DNA from: an uncultured Planctomycetaceae bacterium
Lineage (GTDB): Bacteria > Planctomycetota > Planctomycetia > Planctomycetales > Planctomycetaceae
Assembly (NCBI GenBank): GCA_943787265.1
Contig: CALSLT010000001.1
Coordinates: 62,001-126,000 of the forward strand
DNA length: 64,000 nucleotides
Direction of reading: 5' to 3'
Positions 18,111 to 27,447 of this stretch are shown here, piece after piece. Within the stretch, counting starts at the first letter, position 1. The number at the start of each line of letters is the position of its first letter. Under the pieces are notes generated by a model. The model searched no databases. It saw only the letters and a program-made list of their open reading frames with translations, and had not been told where the DNA came from. Both the position numbers and the translations under genes were made by a program.

Positions 18111-19616
18111 ATGAAACTTCGCGTCCCCAAAGTACCATTGAAGGCGATCGGTTGGCTTGTTGCCGTCGCCATCGTCGTTCCAGCATTCGTTTATCGCGGA
18201 GCGTGGCTTCCCGGTGCGGAAGCGTGGGTCAAGACAGACCATCGGTGTCATACCGGCACCCCGGTTCCGATCCGGGACACGGGCATGGCAATTCGCCAGA
18301 TGATGCGGGCGGCCACGCTCACGGAGGTCATGCTGGTCACGATGAGGCATCCTCGCTCGAACTGTCTGATCAGGCGTTGCGAAACCTGGGACTGACTCCC
18401 GAGTTCATTCAGCCGGTCAAGCTTTCGAGTTACCGACGCAGCATCACCGTTCCCGCGGTCATCGTGGAACGGCCAGGGAGAACTCGGCTGCAGGTGGCGA
18501 CGCCGATGACCGGCGTCATTCGGCACGTCCATGCCGTTTCTGGCGAAGCGGTCAAACCTGGAACGTTGCTGTTTGAGATTCGCCTCACACATGAAGACCT
18601 GGTGTCCGCTCAAACGAGTTTCCTCCAGACGTTAGGCGAGCTGGACGTTGAACGCCGCGAAATCATCAGACTGACTGAGGCGACCAAAAGCGGAGCCGTC
18701 CCGCGCGTCAAACTTCTTGAGCGTGAGTACGCCAAAGACAAGCTCGAAGCGCTGCTCAGCGCCCAACGAGAAGCGTTGCGATTGCACGGCCTTTCGAAAG
18801 AGCAAGTCGATCAGATTGCTGAAGGGCGCCGGCTTCTTCGAGAACTGCAGGTGTTTGCTCCGAGCCTCGACGAACACTCCGAAGACGAACTGAAACTTGC
18901 CGAAAGGCCCGTTCAACAGGCGGCATTTCAGGCGAATGCCGGGCAACCGAAGCCGCTCGATGACGCTCCGCCGTTAGTGATTTCGGAACTGCGAGTTCAC
19001 AAAGGTCAGTCGGTCAACGCCGGCGAAACGCTTTGCACGCTTTCCGACTACAGCGAGCTTTACATCGAAGGCCTGGCCTTTGAACAGGACGCGAGTACGA
19101 TTGCCGCGGCGGCTCGACGGAAGTGGACAGTGCGAGCCGTGTTCGAAGCCCCGAACAACGAACGGCAAACGCTGGATGACCTGTCCATCATCCGATTGTC
19201 CAACGAAATCGATACGGATTCACGGACGCTTCATTTCTATGCTGGCCTGCCGAACGCCATCGAAAGTCTGCAGAGCACTGATGATGGCAACTACTTTCGT
19301 TGGCTGGAAATACCGGCCGGGGCAGCGACTGCAGTTGGAAGTGCCGATTGAAGAATGGCCGAACGAAATTGTTCTACCTGTCGAATCTGTGACGAAAGAG
19401 GGCGCCGAATTTTACGCCTTCCAGCAGAACGGCAGTCATTTCGACCGGATTGCGGTTCACGTTAAGTATCGCGACCAGTCTTCAGTCGTGATCGCCAATG
19501 ATGGAGCGTTATTTCCTGGCGACGTCGTCGCGTGGCGATGTGCTCACCAGATGCAGATGGCTCTTAAAAATAAATCCGGCGCAGGAGCTGATCCTCACGC
19601 CGGGCACACTCATTAG
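18111..19616 (+). pseudogene. efflux RND transporter periplasmic adaptor (HlyD/CusB type), two frameshifts
   Basis: With two frame corrections this locus encodes a 501-residue adaptor. It has an N-terminal membrane anchor (GWLVAVAIVVPAFVYRGAWL), a His-rich linker, a barrel-sandwich lipoyl half (PMTGVIRHVHAVSGEAVKPG), an alpha-hairpin (about 18600-18850), a second lipoyl half (LRVHKGQSVNAGETLCTLSD) and a beta-barrel end (YRPGQRLQLEVPIEEWPNEI). The frame changes by -1 between about 18236 and 18275, and by +1 near 19311-19316. All three parts are well conserved, so the break is recent or a sequence error. As written it would yield no full adaptor. It lies 12 bases before the RND pump gene. The role would be to bridge the pump and outer-membrane channel. 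Confidence 0.85.
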
Positions 19617-19628
19617 AAAGGGCGAGCC

Positions 19629-22600
19629 ATGCTTAACGCGATTATTCGATTCGCCCTGCAGCAGCGACTGCTGACTGTTGCCATCGCCGTGTTCCTGCTC
19701 GGCTACGGAAGCTGGCAGGCGTTGCAGATGGACATCGACGTCTTTCCGGATTTGAACCGTCCGCGCGTCGTGATCATGACTGAAGCCCCGGGACTTGCTC
19801 CCGAAGAAGTTGAGACTCTGATCACGTTTCCGGTCGAGACGGCGATGAACGGCGCGAACGGCGTGCAGGCTGTTCGCAGTTCGTCGGGAATCGGGATCTC
19901 CGTCATCTATGTCGAATTCGACTGGGGCACCGACATCTACACCGATCGCCAGATCGTGATGGAGCGTCTGCAGCTCGTGCAGGATCGGCTGCCCGAAGGG
20001 ATCAAGCCGACGCTGGCGCCGATTTCGTCCATCATGGGGCAAATCCTCATGCTTGGAATGTGGCGGGATGACGAGTCGGCAGAGCCGAGAGACGAGAGTC
20101 CTGGGACCGGAAGCGATGCACAGACTCTGGACTCTCGTCTCTCGGCACTCGACTCTGCAATGGAGCTGCGGACGCTTGCGGACTGGGTCGTTCGGCAACG
20201 GCTGCTCACCATTCCGGGCGTGTCTCAGGTCTTTACGATGGGCGGCGGGCGTAAGCAGTTTCAGGTGCTCGTTGATCCTGACCTGATGCTCCGGTACGGC
20301 GTGACGTTGCACCAGGTGAAACAAGCCGTCGTGGACAGCAACATCAACACGACGGGCGGTTACCTCGATGAGCAAGGGCCGAACGAGTTGCTCGTGCGAG
20401 CGTTGGGAAGACTGCAAAGTGTCGATGACTTGAAGAAAGTCGTCGTCACGATTCGGGCTGGTCGCCCAGTGGCGTTGACGCAGATCGCCAGGGTCGTGGA
20501 AGGCCCTCAGGTTAAGCGAGGAGACAGTTCTGCCTTTGTACGAGTCGACGACGACCGCGAATCGGAGACTTCATTTTCCGGTGGGCCAGCGGTCGTCCTC
20601 ACGATCAACAAACAGCCAGGGGCCGACACTCGCGCGATCACGGACAACATCCTTGAGGCCGTCGACGAGCTGGCAGATTCGCTGCCCGACGACATCCGAA
20701 TCGTGCCCGTGTACTCGCAGAAGTCGTTTATCGATCGGGCCATTGAAAACGTTGTCGAGGCGCTTCGCGACGGCGGTCTGTTGGTTGTGGTAATACTGTT
20801 TCTGTTCCTGATGAATTTCCGAACGACGTTCATCACGCTAACCGCGATTCCTCTGTCGCTCGTGATGACCGCGGCGGTGTTTGCCTTCTTTGGACTTTCC
20901 ATCAACACAATGACACTGGGCGGTCTGGCCGTTGCAATCGGCGAGTTGGTCGATGATGCAATTGTCGACGTCGAGAACATTTTTCGGCGACTCAAAGAAA
21001 ATCGCTTACTCGCGAATCCGAAACACACATTGCTGGTCGTTTTTCAGGCGAGCACCGAGATTCGAAACTCAATCGTCTTCGGGACGATGATCGTAATCCT
21101 GGTGTTCATCCCTCTGTTCGCTTTGACCGGGATGGAAGGTCGCCTGTTCGCACCGCTCGGCGTTGCCTACATCGTATCGATCCTTTCTTCGCTGGTGGTT
21201 TCGCTAACCGTCACCCCCGTGCTTTGCTACTGGTTGCTGGGCAGTGACAAGAGACGAGAGTCGAGTGACGAGAGTCAGGAATCGCAGTCGGTAGAACTGG
21301 ATTCCTACTTTCTTCGCGGTCTGAAGTTCGTTGGTGACAAGGTCATTCGCTTCAGTCTGGCGTTTCCGCACTTGAATCTGATTGTGACCGTACTGGCCGT
21401 CGCGATGGCCGGATTGTTTGTGGTCAACCTTGAACGTGACTTCCTGCCTCCGTTCAACGAAGGGTCGATCCAACTGAACGTTGTACTGCCGCCGGGAACT
21501 TCACTGGCGACTTCGAATTCGATCAATCGAACGGTTGAACATCGGCTGCTTGAGATCTCAGACATCGATTCTTTCGTGCGACGGACTGGCCGAGCGGAAC
21601 TCGATGAGCACGCCGAAGGCGTCAACATGAGCGAGTACATCCTTGAGCTTGATCCTGGATCGCCGCGCGGTCGTGAAGCACAACTGGAAGAGATCCGCGA
21701 AGCGATGGCCGACATCCCCGGCATCGTCACTGCGGTCGAGCAGCCGATTGCCCATTTGATTTCGCACATGCTGTCAGGAGTGAAAGCCCAGATCGGCATC
21801 AAGATTTACGGAGACGATCTGGATGTCCTGCGGCGCAAAGCCAGCGAGATGGAAGCTGTCATTGGCGAAGTTTCCGGAGTTAAGGATCTGCTCGTCGAAC
21901 CGCAGGTCATCATCCCGCAACTCCGGATCGAACTGGACCATGACAAACTTCTCCTGAATGGTCTGACGGCGAACGATGTCAACGAGTTCGTTGAAACGGC
22001 GATGAACGGCCAGGTTGTTTCGGAAGTGCTGGTCGGGCAGCGGCAGTTTGATTTGCTCGTACGACTCGACGAAGGCTACCGCGAGAACATCGACCTGCTG
22101 CGGCGGTTGACAATTGATCTGCCTGAGGGGGGCAAGATTCCGTTGGAATCCGTGGCGAACATTTACGAATCTGGCGGCCCAAACACCGTCAACCGTGAGA
22201 ACGTGCGCCGGCGGATCGTGTTGCAGTGCAACGTGTCAGAACGCGGTGTCGTGGACGTTGTCGAGGAAATTCAACAGGCCGTTGCGCCGGTGGTGGCATC
22301 CCTGGATGAAGGTTACTTCGTCGAATTCGGCGGCCAGTTTGAAAGCCAGCAATCCGCGACTCGAATCATCGGTTTGCTATTTGTCGTTTCTATGGGCGGC
22401 GTGTTTCTCGTTCTGTTCACGATGTTCCGCTCGATCAATCTATCACTGCAGGTAATGGCTGCGTTGCCGATGGCGTTTATCGGTTCGGTGGTCGCTCTGG
22501 TGCTGACAGGACAGACGCTGACGGTCGCCAGCATGGTTGGTTTCATTTCGTTGGCCGGCATTGCGTCGAGAAACGGAATCCTTCTCCTGAATCATTATCT

Positions 22601-22958
22601 GCATCTTGTCGAACACGAAGGCGAGGACTGGACAAAACCGATGATCGTTCGCGCCGGGCTGGAGCGGCTGTCGCCAGTGCTGATGACCGCTCTTACGTCC
22701 GGCATTGGGCTCGTTCCGCTCGTATTAGCGGCGGGAGAGCCTGGTAAAGAGATCCTCTATCCCGTTGCCACTGTCATCCTGGGAGGACTCATCAGTTCGA
22801 CGTTGCTGGACTTCTTCGTGCATCCGGCACTGTTCTGGTTGTTCGGTCGCAAAGAGGCTGAACGCGTTGTGAACGGGAATCGTTCGACCGTGCTGCTGGA
22901 AGAATCAAGTGGCCACTCGGAAAAGATGGCTCAACAAACTGAGACCGCAATGGCATGA
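19629..22958 (+). CDS. heavy-metal efflux RND pump, CusA/CzcA family
   Basis: This 1109-residue inner-membrane proton antiporter has the standard RND layout. TM1 lies near 10-28, a periplasmic porter domain spans about 30-345, TM2-6 lie near 350-540, a second porter domain spans about 590-890, and the last helices lie near 905-1080. The fourth helix has GELVDDAIVDVENI, differing from the DGA of CzcA and the DAA of CusA, so the metal cannot be assigned. Two extra segments break conserved loops: about residues 152-178 (DDESAEPRDESPG and following) and 541-555 (KRRESSDESQES). Both are encoded by related repeat sequences. AAAGG precedes ATG 19629. Confidence 0.93.
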   Translation: MLNAIIRFALQQRLLTVAIAVFLLGYGSWQALQMDIDVFPDLNRPRVVIMTEAPGLAPEEVETLITFPVETAMNGANGVQAVRSSSGIGISVIYVEFDWGTDIYTDRQIVMERLQLVQDRLPEGIKPTLAPISSIMGQILMLGMWRDDESAEPRDESPGTGSDAQTLDSRLSALDSAMELRTLADWVVRQRLLTIPGVSQVFTMGGGRKQFQVLVDPDLMLRYGVTLHQVKQAVVDSNINTTGGYLDEQGPNELLVRALGRLQSVDDLKKVVVTIRAGRPVALTQIARVVEGPQVKRGDSSAFVRVDDDRESETSFSGGPAVVLTINKQPGADTRAITDNILEAVDELADSLPDDIRIVPVYSQKSFIDRAIENVVEALRDGGLLVVVILFLFLMNFRTTFITLTAIPLSLVMTAAVFAFFGLSINTMTLGGLAVAIGELVDDAIVDVENIFRRLKENRLLANPKHTLLVVFQASTEIRNSIVFGTMIVILVFIPLFALTGMEGRLFAPLGVAYIVSILSSLVVSLTVTPVLCYWLLGSDKRRESSDESQESQSVELDSYFLRGLKFVGDKVIRFSLAFPHLNLIVTVLAVAMAGLFVVNLERDFLPPFNEGSIQLNVVLPPGTSLATSNSINRTVEHRLLEISDIDSFVRRTGRAELDEHAEGVNMSEYILELDPGSPRGREAQLEEIREAMADIPGIVTAVEQPIAHLISHMLSGVKAQIGIKIYGDDLDVLRRKASEMEAVIGEVSGVKDLLVEPQVIIPQLRIELDHDKLLLNGLTANDVNEFVETAMNGQVVSEVLVGQRQFDLLVRLDEGYRENIDLLRRLTIDLPEGGKIPLESVANIYESGGPNTVNRENVRRRIVLQCNVSERGVVDVVEEIQQAVAPVVASLDEGYFVEFGGQFESQQSATRIIGLLFVVSMGGVFLVLFTMFRSINLSLQVMAALPMAFIGSVVALVLTGQTLTVASMVGFISLAGIASRNGILLLNHYLHLVEHEGEDWTKPMIVRAGLERLSPVLMTALTSGIGLVPLVLAAGEPGKEILYPVATVILGGLISSTLLDFFVHPALFWLFGRKEAERVVNGNRSTVLLEESSGHSEKMAQQTETAMA
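20084..20146 (+). repeat. inverted repeat inserted in frame within the RND pump gene
   Basis: GCCGAGAGACGAGAGTCC (20084-20101) and its exact reverse complement (20129-20146) enclose 27 bases. The whole lies between codons for MLGMWRD and MELRTLADWV, which are normally almost adjacent in this family. It therefore looks like a short palindromic element that entered the gene without breaking the frame. The 13-mer AGAGACGAGAGTC recurs at 21250-21262, and its 10-base core GACGAGAGTC recurs again at 21267-21276, in another loop of the same gene. Confidence 0.8.
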
Positions 22959-23015
22959 CCGGGCAATTGTCCCGGCCAATGAATAAAACGTTTCTCGAAA
23001 TATCTGGAGATCAAA

Positions 23016-23720
23016 ATGAAGGATTTTCTGAAGACAACACTGGCGATCATGGCCGTCGGCATGTTCACGCTCTCGGGATGTGCTGAACCGTCGGGTGACG
23101 ATCAGTTCAGCGAAGTATCAGAACATGACAACGAGCAGCCTAATGAAGACCCGCATGCCGGACATGCTCATCCGAGTCACGGTCCTCACGGTGGCGATTT
23201 GATTGAGCTGGGCAATGAGGAATATCACGCCGAGTTGGTCCATCCTCACGGACACGACGACGACGCTCATCACGACGGCGGGCCCGAACATGCGCACGAC
23301 GACGACGAGGAACACCACAAGGGTGAGCATGACACAGATGCTGAAGGGCATCACGAAGACGGCGATCACGATCACGGGGCACATGAGCATGCCGGAATCG
23401 TGATTTACATTCTGGACGGAGCAGCGACGGATCAGGTGGCCATCGAAGCGACTGAAATTACGCTCAACCTGACACACGATGGCGAGCCGGTGCAGTTTAA
23501 GCTGGGTGCAAATCCTGATTCAGGCGACCCGGCAGGCAAGTCGTCACGCTTTTCTTCCTCCGAGAAGGCGTTGCTGGAACTCTTCCACGAAGCCGAGCAC
23601 GTTGAGGGAACACTCGTGCTAAGCATCGGCGGAAAGTCGTATCGTGGAGGACTTTCGCACGACCATGCCCACGATGACGAGCATGGCCACGGTGACCATG
23701 CAGGTGAGCATGCTCATTAA
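23016..23720 (+). CDS. His-rich periplasmic lipoprotein of the efflux locus
   Basis: This 234-residue protein has a lipoprotein signal (MFTLSGCAEPS; lipidated Cys near 22). Long His/Asp/Glu runs follow at about 43-125, and a short His-rich tail starts near 213. Between them is a compact domain of about 85 residues (IVIYILDGAATDQVAIEATE to GGKSYRGG) that resembles small beta-sandwich domains next to cation pumps. It most likely buffers or hands over metal ions in the periplasm, which is an inference. GGAGA stands 8 bases before ATG 23016. It sits between pump and outer-membrane channel genes, and low-complexity His codons account for many spurious frames on the other strand. Confidence 0.8.
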   Translation: MKDFLKTTLAIMAVGMFTLSGCAEPSGDDQFSEVSEHDNEQPNEDPHAGHAHPSHGPHGGDLIELGNEEYHAELVHPHGHDDDAHHDGGPEHAHDDDEEHHKGEHDTDAEGHHEDGDHDHGAHEHAGIVIYILDGAATDQVAIEATEITLNLTHDGEPVQFKLGANPDSGDPAGKSSRFSSSEKALLELFHEAEHVEGTLVLSIGGKSYRGGLSHDHAHDDEHGHGDHAGEHAH

Positions 23721-23999
23721 GAACTCGTCCGAAATGGCGGCCTGTTTACAGTGGTACGCGATCCCAGCGAGTCGGCCATGCTGCGGCTTACCGCGCGGAG
23801 CCACAGGGGGAAAGTCTTTTAAGATACGGGACGGGCACGCAAGCCTGACTCCGACTTGAGTGAAAACAGGTAGGTTTGGTGACTCATTCGCCAAAAGACT
23901 GGCGAAATCCGTCCGTCAGTCGGCGGATGTTGTCACGTAGTGGAGTTTCGGTCGAATCCCGTCGATAGCCGATGTGTCTGAACATGGATGTAAGGACTC

Positions 24000-25535
24000 A
24001 TGAAACAAGCCGTTTGCTGTGCGATATTAACCACATTCTTTGCGGTGGGGTGCGCGCAGCGGCAAAACGAGATTCGAACGGTTTCGCAGGACGATGTTCA
24101 ACGTGTTGAGAGACGGTCGTTTGCAGATACCGATTCGGCGACAAGCAGCGAGTCTCGTTCTGCGGAGACAGTGTCTGCAATAGTTGCGAGGCCAAAGCCC
24201 CTCGCCAATAACCCGGATCAGAAATCGACCGGCTGGCAATCGACAGCCAGTCTGAACGCAGCAAAGAATCGCGAGCGCCAAAGCGAAGTCAGACTGGTTG
24301 GGCACCGTGAACTCGTGCCTGCAGCCGATGGCTCTGAAACTTCTAAACATACCGCTCCGCCCTCAGCCGTCATCCCTCAGGCAACCACGCTGGACTCGTT
24401 GGAGCAACTGGCCCTTGCTACGAACCCGACACTGGCGGAGCTGCAGGCAAATATCGATGCCGCCAACGGAAGATGGTTGCAGGTTGGCCTGAAGCCAAAT
24501 CCTGTCGCCGGGATTTCGATACAGGAGATTGGCAACGAAAGTTCAGCCGGACAGTACGGAGCGCAGATCGGACAGGAGTTTGTTACAGCCAACAAGCTCG
24601 ATCTAAACCGAAACTCTGCCGCCTGGCGAGTCAAGCAGGTTGAGCAGCAGTTAGCAGCTCAGCGATTGCGAGTACTGACGGACGTTCGTCGCGGCTTCTA
24701 CTCCGTACTCGTCGCTCAAGAACGGCTCATCGTTGCCAACGAACTGCAAGGCATCGCTCAGCAGTCAGTTGCAAAAGCGAAGGAGCTGATCAAATTCCAG
24801 GAGCCAGCGACAGTCCTGACGCAGGCTGAGATTGAAGCCGAACTTGCGGCGGTCCTTGTCGACAATTTCACGACGCAGCAGGAAGCTCACTGGCGGAGAT
24901 TGGCTGCCGTGATCGGAGTGCCGACTCTTTCCTTGCAGCGAGTTGACGGGCAGCTTTCAACGGATGCCCCGAAAGTTATCTGGGACCAGGCGGTCGACCG
25001 TGTCCGCCGCGAAAGTCCGGAAGTCGCCGCCGCCGCCGCAGAAGTCGAGCGATCTCGATGGGCGCTGCACCGAGCAGATGTTGAGTCGACGCCAAACGTG
25101 ACGCTTCAAACAGGTGTCTTTTACGATGATTCATCGAGCGATCCATTTGCGATGTTGCAGATGTCGATGCCGCTGCCAATCAACGACTGGAACCAGGGCG
25201 GCATCGCCGAGGCTCAAGCGAACGTCATCGCTGCAGAACAGTCCGTGCAGCGCGTCGAGTTAAGCCTTCAGCAGCGACTGGCATCCGTCTATCAGCAGTA
25301 CGATCAGGCAAGAAAGCAGGCATTGCGTTACGAGACGACGATTCTTCAAAAGGCGAGAAAGAATCTCGACCTGAACCGGCAAAGTTACGACAGCGGCCAA
25401 TCGTCGTACCTCGCGGTTCTGACAGCACAGCGATCGTACTCGCAGGCCCGACTGGCGTGGCTCAACGCGCTCGACCAACTCTGGTCGGCAACGGTTCAGA
25501 TGGAAGGCTTGCTTCTGAGCGATAGCCTGGAGTAA
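24000..25535 (+). CDS. TolC/CzcC-type outer membrane efflux lipoprotein
   Basis: This 511-residue protein has a lipoprotein signal (TTFFAVGCAQR, Cys near 18). A variable linker runs to about 130. The OEP (outer membrane efflux protein) fold follows (about 135-510): two repeats with long alternating helices such as LEQLALATNPTLAELQANI and NLDLNRQSYDSGQSSYLAVL. It should form the trimeric exit channel of the RND system. TAAGGA is 4 bases before ATG 24000. It is separated by 279 bases from the His-rich lipoprotein and is followed by an unrelated gene pair, so it is probably the last gene of the locus. Confidence 0.92.
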   Translation: MKQAVCCAILTTFFAVGCAQRQNEIRTVSQDDVQRVERRSFADTDSATSSESRSAETVSAIVARPKPLANNPDQKSTGWQSTASLNAAKNRERQSEVRLVGHRELVPAADGSETSKHTAPPSAVIPQATTLDSLEQLALATNPTLAELQANIDAANGRWLQVGLKPNPVAGISIQEIGNESSAGQYGAQIGQEFVTANKLDLNRNSAAWRVKQVEQQLAAQRLRVLTDVRRGFYSVLVAQERLIVANELQGIAQQSVAKAKELIKFQEPATVLTQAEIEAELAAVLVDNFTTQQEAHWRRLAAVIGVPTLSLQRVDGQLSTDAPKVIWDQAVDRVRRESPEVAAAAAEVERSRWALHRADVESTPNVTLQTGVFYDDSSSDPFAMLQMSMPLPINDWNQGGIAEAQANVIAAEQSVQRVELSLQQRLASVYQQYDQARKQALRYETTILQKARKNLDLNRQSYDSGQSSYLAVLTAQRSYSQARLAWLNALDQLWSATVQMEGLLLSDSLE

Positions 25536-25682
25536 CGGTTCTGGTTGTACGACGGCCCGTCACCCAACGTGCGATACCGGTTCGAACCCACGGTGGATCG
25601 TCCGTGTCGATGTTGCCCATTCCCGTGGCATCGTTCGGCCGGCCCCCGGCTGCATGCCAAACTGTTGAGCTGGAGAATCCAA

Positions 25683-26675
25683 ATGACACGCCGAGTTCAG
25701 ACTAGCGACAGACTTATTTACTCGGCGGGTTCGCAGGTGGTGATTCGCAAGTCGGTGCAGAATTCAAACGGCCGAGTTGCCCACCCTGCCGGCGCTGTCG
25801 GCGTGGTCGTCAAATCACCAATGGATCAACAGCATGCTTACCGTGTTCGTTTTCCGGATGGGGACGAAGCCGCGATTCGTCATGAGAATCTGACGTTGCT
25901 TGCCCAGTTCAAAGAAGGCGATATCGGTAAAAGTGACGTTGAGCGAGTCACGGTTGACGTTAATGACGATTCGCAACTTTCGGCGTTGAATGCGGAACCG
26001 TTGATGGATCGTGTCATTTTTCGATGCGTCATCGGATCGCGAGCGTACGGGCTGCACGACGCAGAGTCAGACGTCGATCGTCGAGGCATCTACTTACCAC
26101 AAGCCGATCAGCATTGGTCTCTGTACGGCGTTCCGGAGCAGATCGAAAACGAGACCACGCAGGAGGCGTACTGGGAACTGCAGAAGTTCGTCGTGCTGGC
26201 TTTAAAGGCGAACCCGAACGTTCTGGAATGCTTCTACTCGCCCATCGTCGAGACCGCGACTCCGCTTGCACAGGAGCTGCTCGACATGAAAGAGCTGTTC
26301 ATGTCGCGGCTGGTCTATCAGACGTACAACGGCTACGTGATGTCTCAATTCAAGAAAATGCAGGCGGACATCCGAAACCAGGGGCAGGTCAAATGGAAGC
26401 ACGTCATGCACCTGATTCGGCTGCTGATTTCGGGCATCAAAGTTCTGAATGAAGGCTTTGTGTCCGTGCAGGTGGGTGAGCATCGTGACGCCTTGCTGAC
26501 GATCAAAGCCGGTGAGATGCCCTGGGAAGATGTTGAAGCGTGGCGACTGAAACTGCACACGGAATTCGATCTCGCATTTCAACAGACTGACTTGCCCGAA
26601 CGCCCCGACTACGAAGCCGCGAACGATTTTCTGGTGAGAGCCAGGCGTCTCGCATTGATGGATGAACTGCCATGA
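25683..26675 (+). CDS. YcgL-type nucleotidyltransferase (COG3541), long form
   Basis: This 330-residue protein has an N-terminal beta-rich domain (about 10-80) containing GRVAHPAGAVGVVVKSP and YRVRFPDGDEAAIRHENL, similar to small KOW/SH3-like folds. A nucleotidyltransferase domain follows. The catalytic block is G118-S-R-A-Y-G-L with SDVDRRGIYL (acids at 130 and 132). It ends with an all-helical part. The substrate of YcgL proteins is not known to me. The stop overlaps the next gene by ATGA, so the two related proteins are made together. ATG 25683 was chosen because a purine-rich site (GGAGA) precedes it and because the upstream part is not conserved in character. Confidence 0.85.
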   Translation: MTRRVQTSDRLIYSAGSQVVIRKSVQNSNGRVAHPAGAVGVVVKSPMDQQHAYRVRFPDGDEAAIRHENLTLLAQFKEGDIGKSDVERVTVDVNDDSQLSALNAEPLMDRVIFRCVIGSRAYGLHDAESDVDRRGIYLPQADQHWSLYGVPEQIENETTQEAYWELQKFVVLALKANPNVLECFYSPIVETATPLAQELLDMKELFMSRLVYQTYNGYVMSQFKKMQADIRNQGQVKWKHVMHLIRLLISGIKVLNEGFVSVQVGEHRDALLTIKAGEMPWEDVEAWRLKLHTEFDLAFQQTDLPERPDYEAANDFLVRARRLALMDELP

Positions 26676-27430
26676 TCGACTACGACATTCTGATGAAGCA
26701 GGTTGACCTGCACCCGTATCCGCTGATGTTTGCAACGATCAGCGGAGCGCATCTCTACGGATTCCCTTCGCCGGATTCCGATTTTGACATGCGAGGAATT
26801 CATCAACTTCCCGTCGAACAGGTTGTCGGATTGGGTGACTGTGAGGAAACGGTCGAAAAGTCCGGTATCCACGACGGTCTTGAGCTGGACCTGGTGACGC
26901 ACGACGTCAGAAAGTTCTTCATGCTGATGCTGAAGAAAAACGGCTACGTGCTTGAGCAGATTCTGTCGCCACACGTTGTCTTCACGACTCCTGAGCACGA
27001 TGAATTGAAGTCGATCGTTCCGAGCTGCATTACCAGACATCATTCTCACCACTATCTCGGCTTTGCAGCGACGCAGTGGAAGTTGTTCTCGAAGGAAAAT
27101 CCGCCCCGAGTGAAGCCGCTGCTTTACGTTTATCGAGTTCTGCTAACCGGCATTCACCTCATGAAAACGGGCGAGGTTGAAGCAAACCTGGTGACGCTCA
27201 ACGACGAAACACGCTTGCCGTACATCGACGAGTTGGTCGAACGAAAGTTGACCGGTCCTGAGAAGGGAGACTTGCCGGAAGCAGACATGAAATTTCACGA
27301 GTCCGAGTATCAGCGACTCGTGGAATTGCTGGAGCGGACCTCGGCAGAGTCGCATCTTCCTGAAGCAGGGACTGCCCGCGATGCTCTTAACGATCTGCTG
27401 ATTCGGACGAGGCTGGCGGCACGGAAGTAG
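26672..27430 (+). CDS. YcgL-type nucleotidyltransferase (COG3541), short form
   Basis: This 252-residue paralogue of the preceding protein lacks the N-terminal beta domain. The active-site block reads SGAHLYGFPSPDSDFDMRG (about 24-42), with the usual Gly-Ser changed to Ser-Gly. The acids D37 and D39 are kept. Helical regions follow, including LGFAATQWKLFSK and LLYVYRVLLTGIHLMKTGEV. Tandem long and short YcgL genes suggest a heteromeric enzyme or two steps on the same substrate, which is an inference. It converges with the glycosyltransferase-like locus whose stop lies 18 bases away. Confidence 0.85.
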   Translation: MIDYDILMKQVDLHPYPLMFATISGAHLYGFPSPDSDFDMRGIHQLPVEQVVGLGDCEETVEKSGIHDGLELDLVTHDVRKFFMLMLKKNGYVLEQILSPHVVFTTPEHDELKSIVPSCITRHHSHHYLGFAATQWKLFSKENPPRVKPLLYVYRVLLTGIHLMKTGEVEANLVTLNDETRLPYIDELVERKLTGPEKGDLPEADMKFHESEYQRLVELLERTSAESHLPEAGTARDALNDLLIRTRLAARK

Positions 27431-27447
27431 TCGCCAGCCTGCGGTCG

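Noticed and set aside
23200..23400. Repeated His/Asp codon tract as a possible satellite
   Set aside because: It is explained by the His-rich coding sequence of the lipoprotein, with irregular unit lengths.
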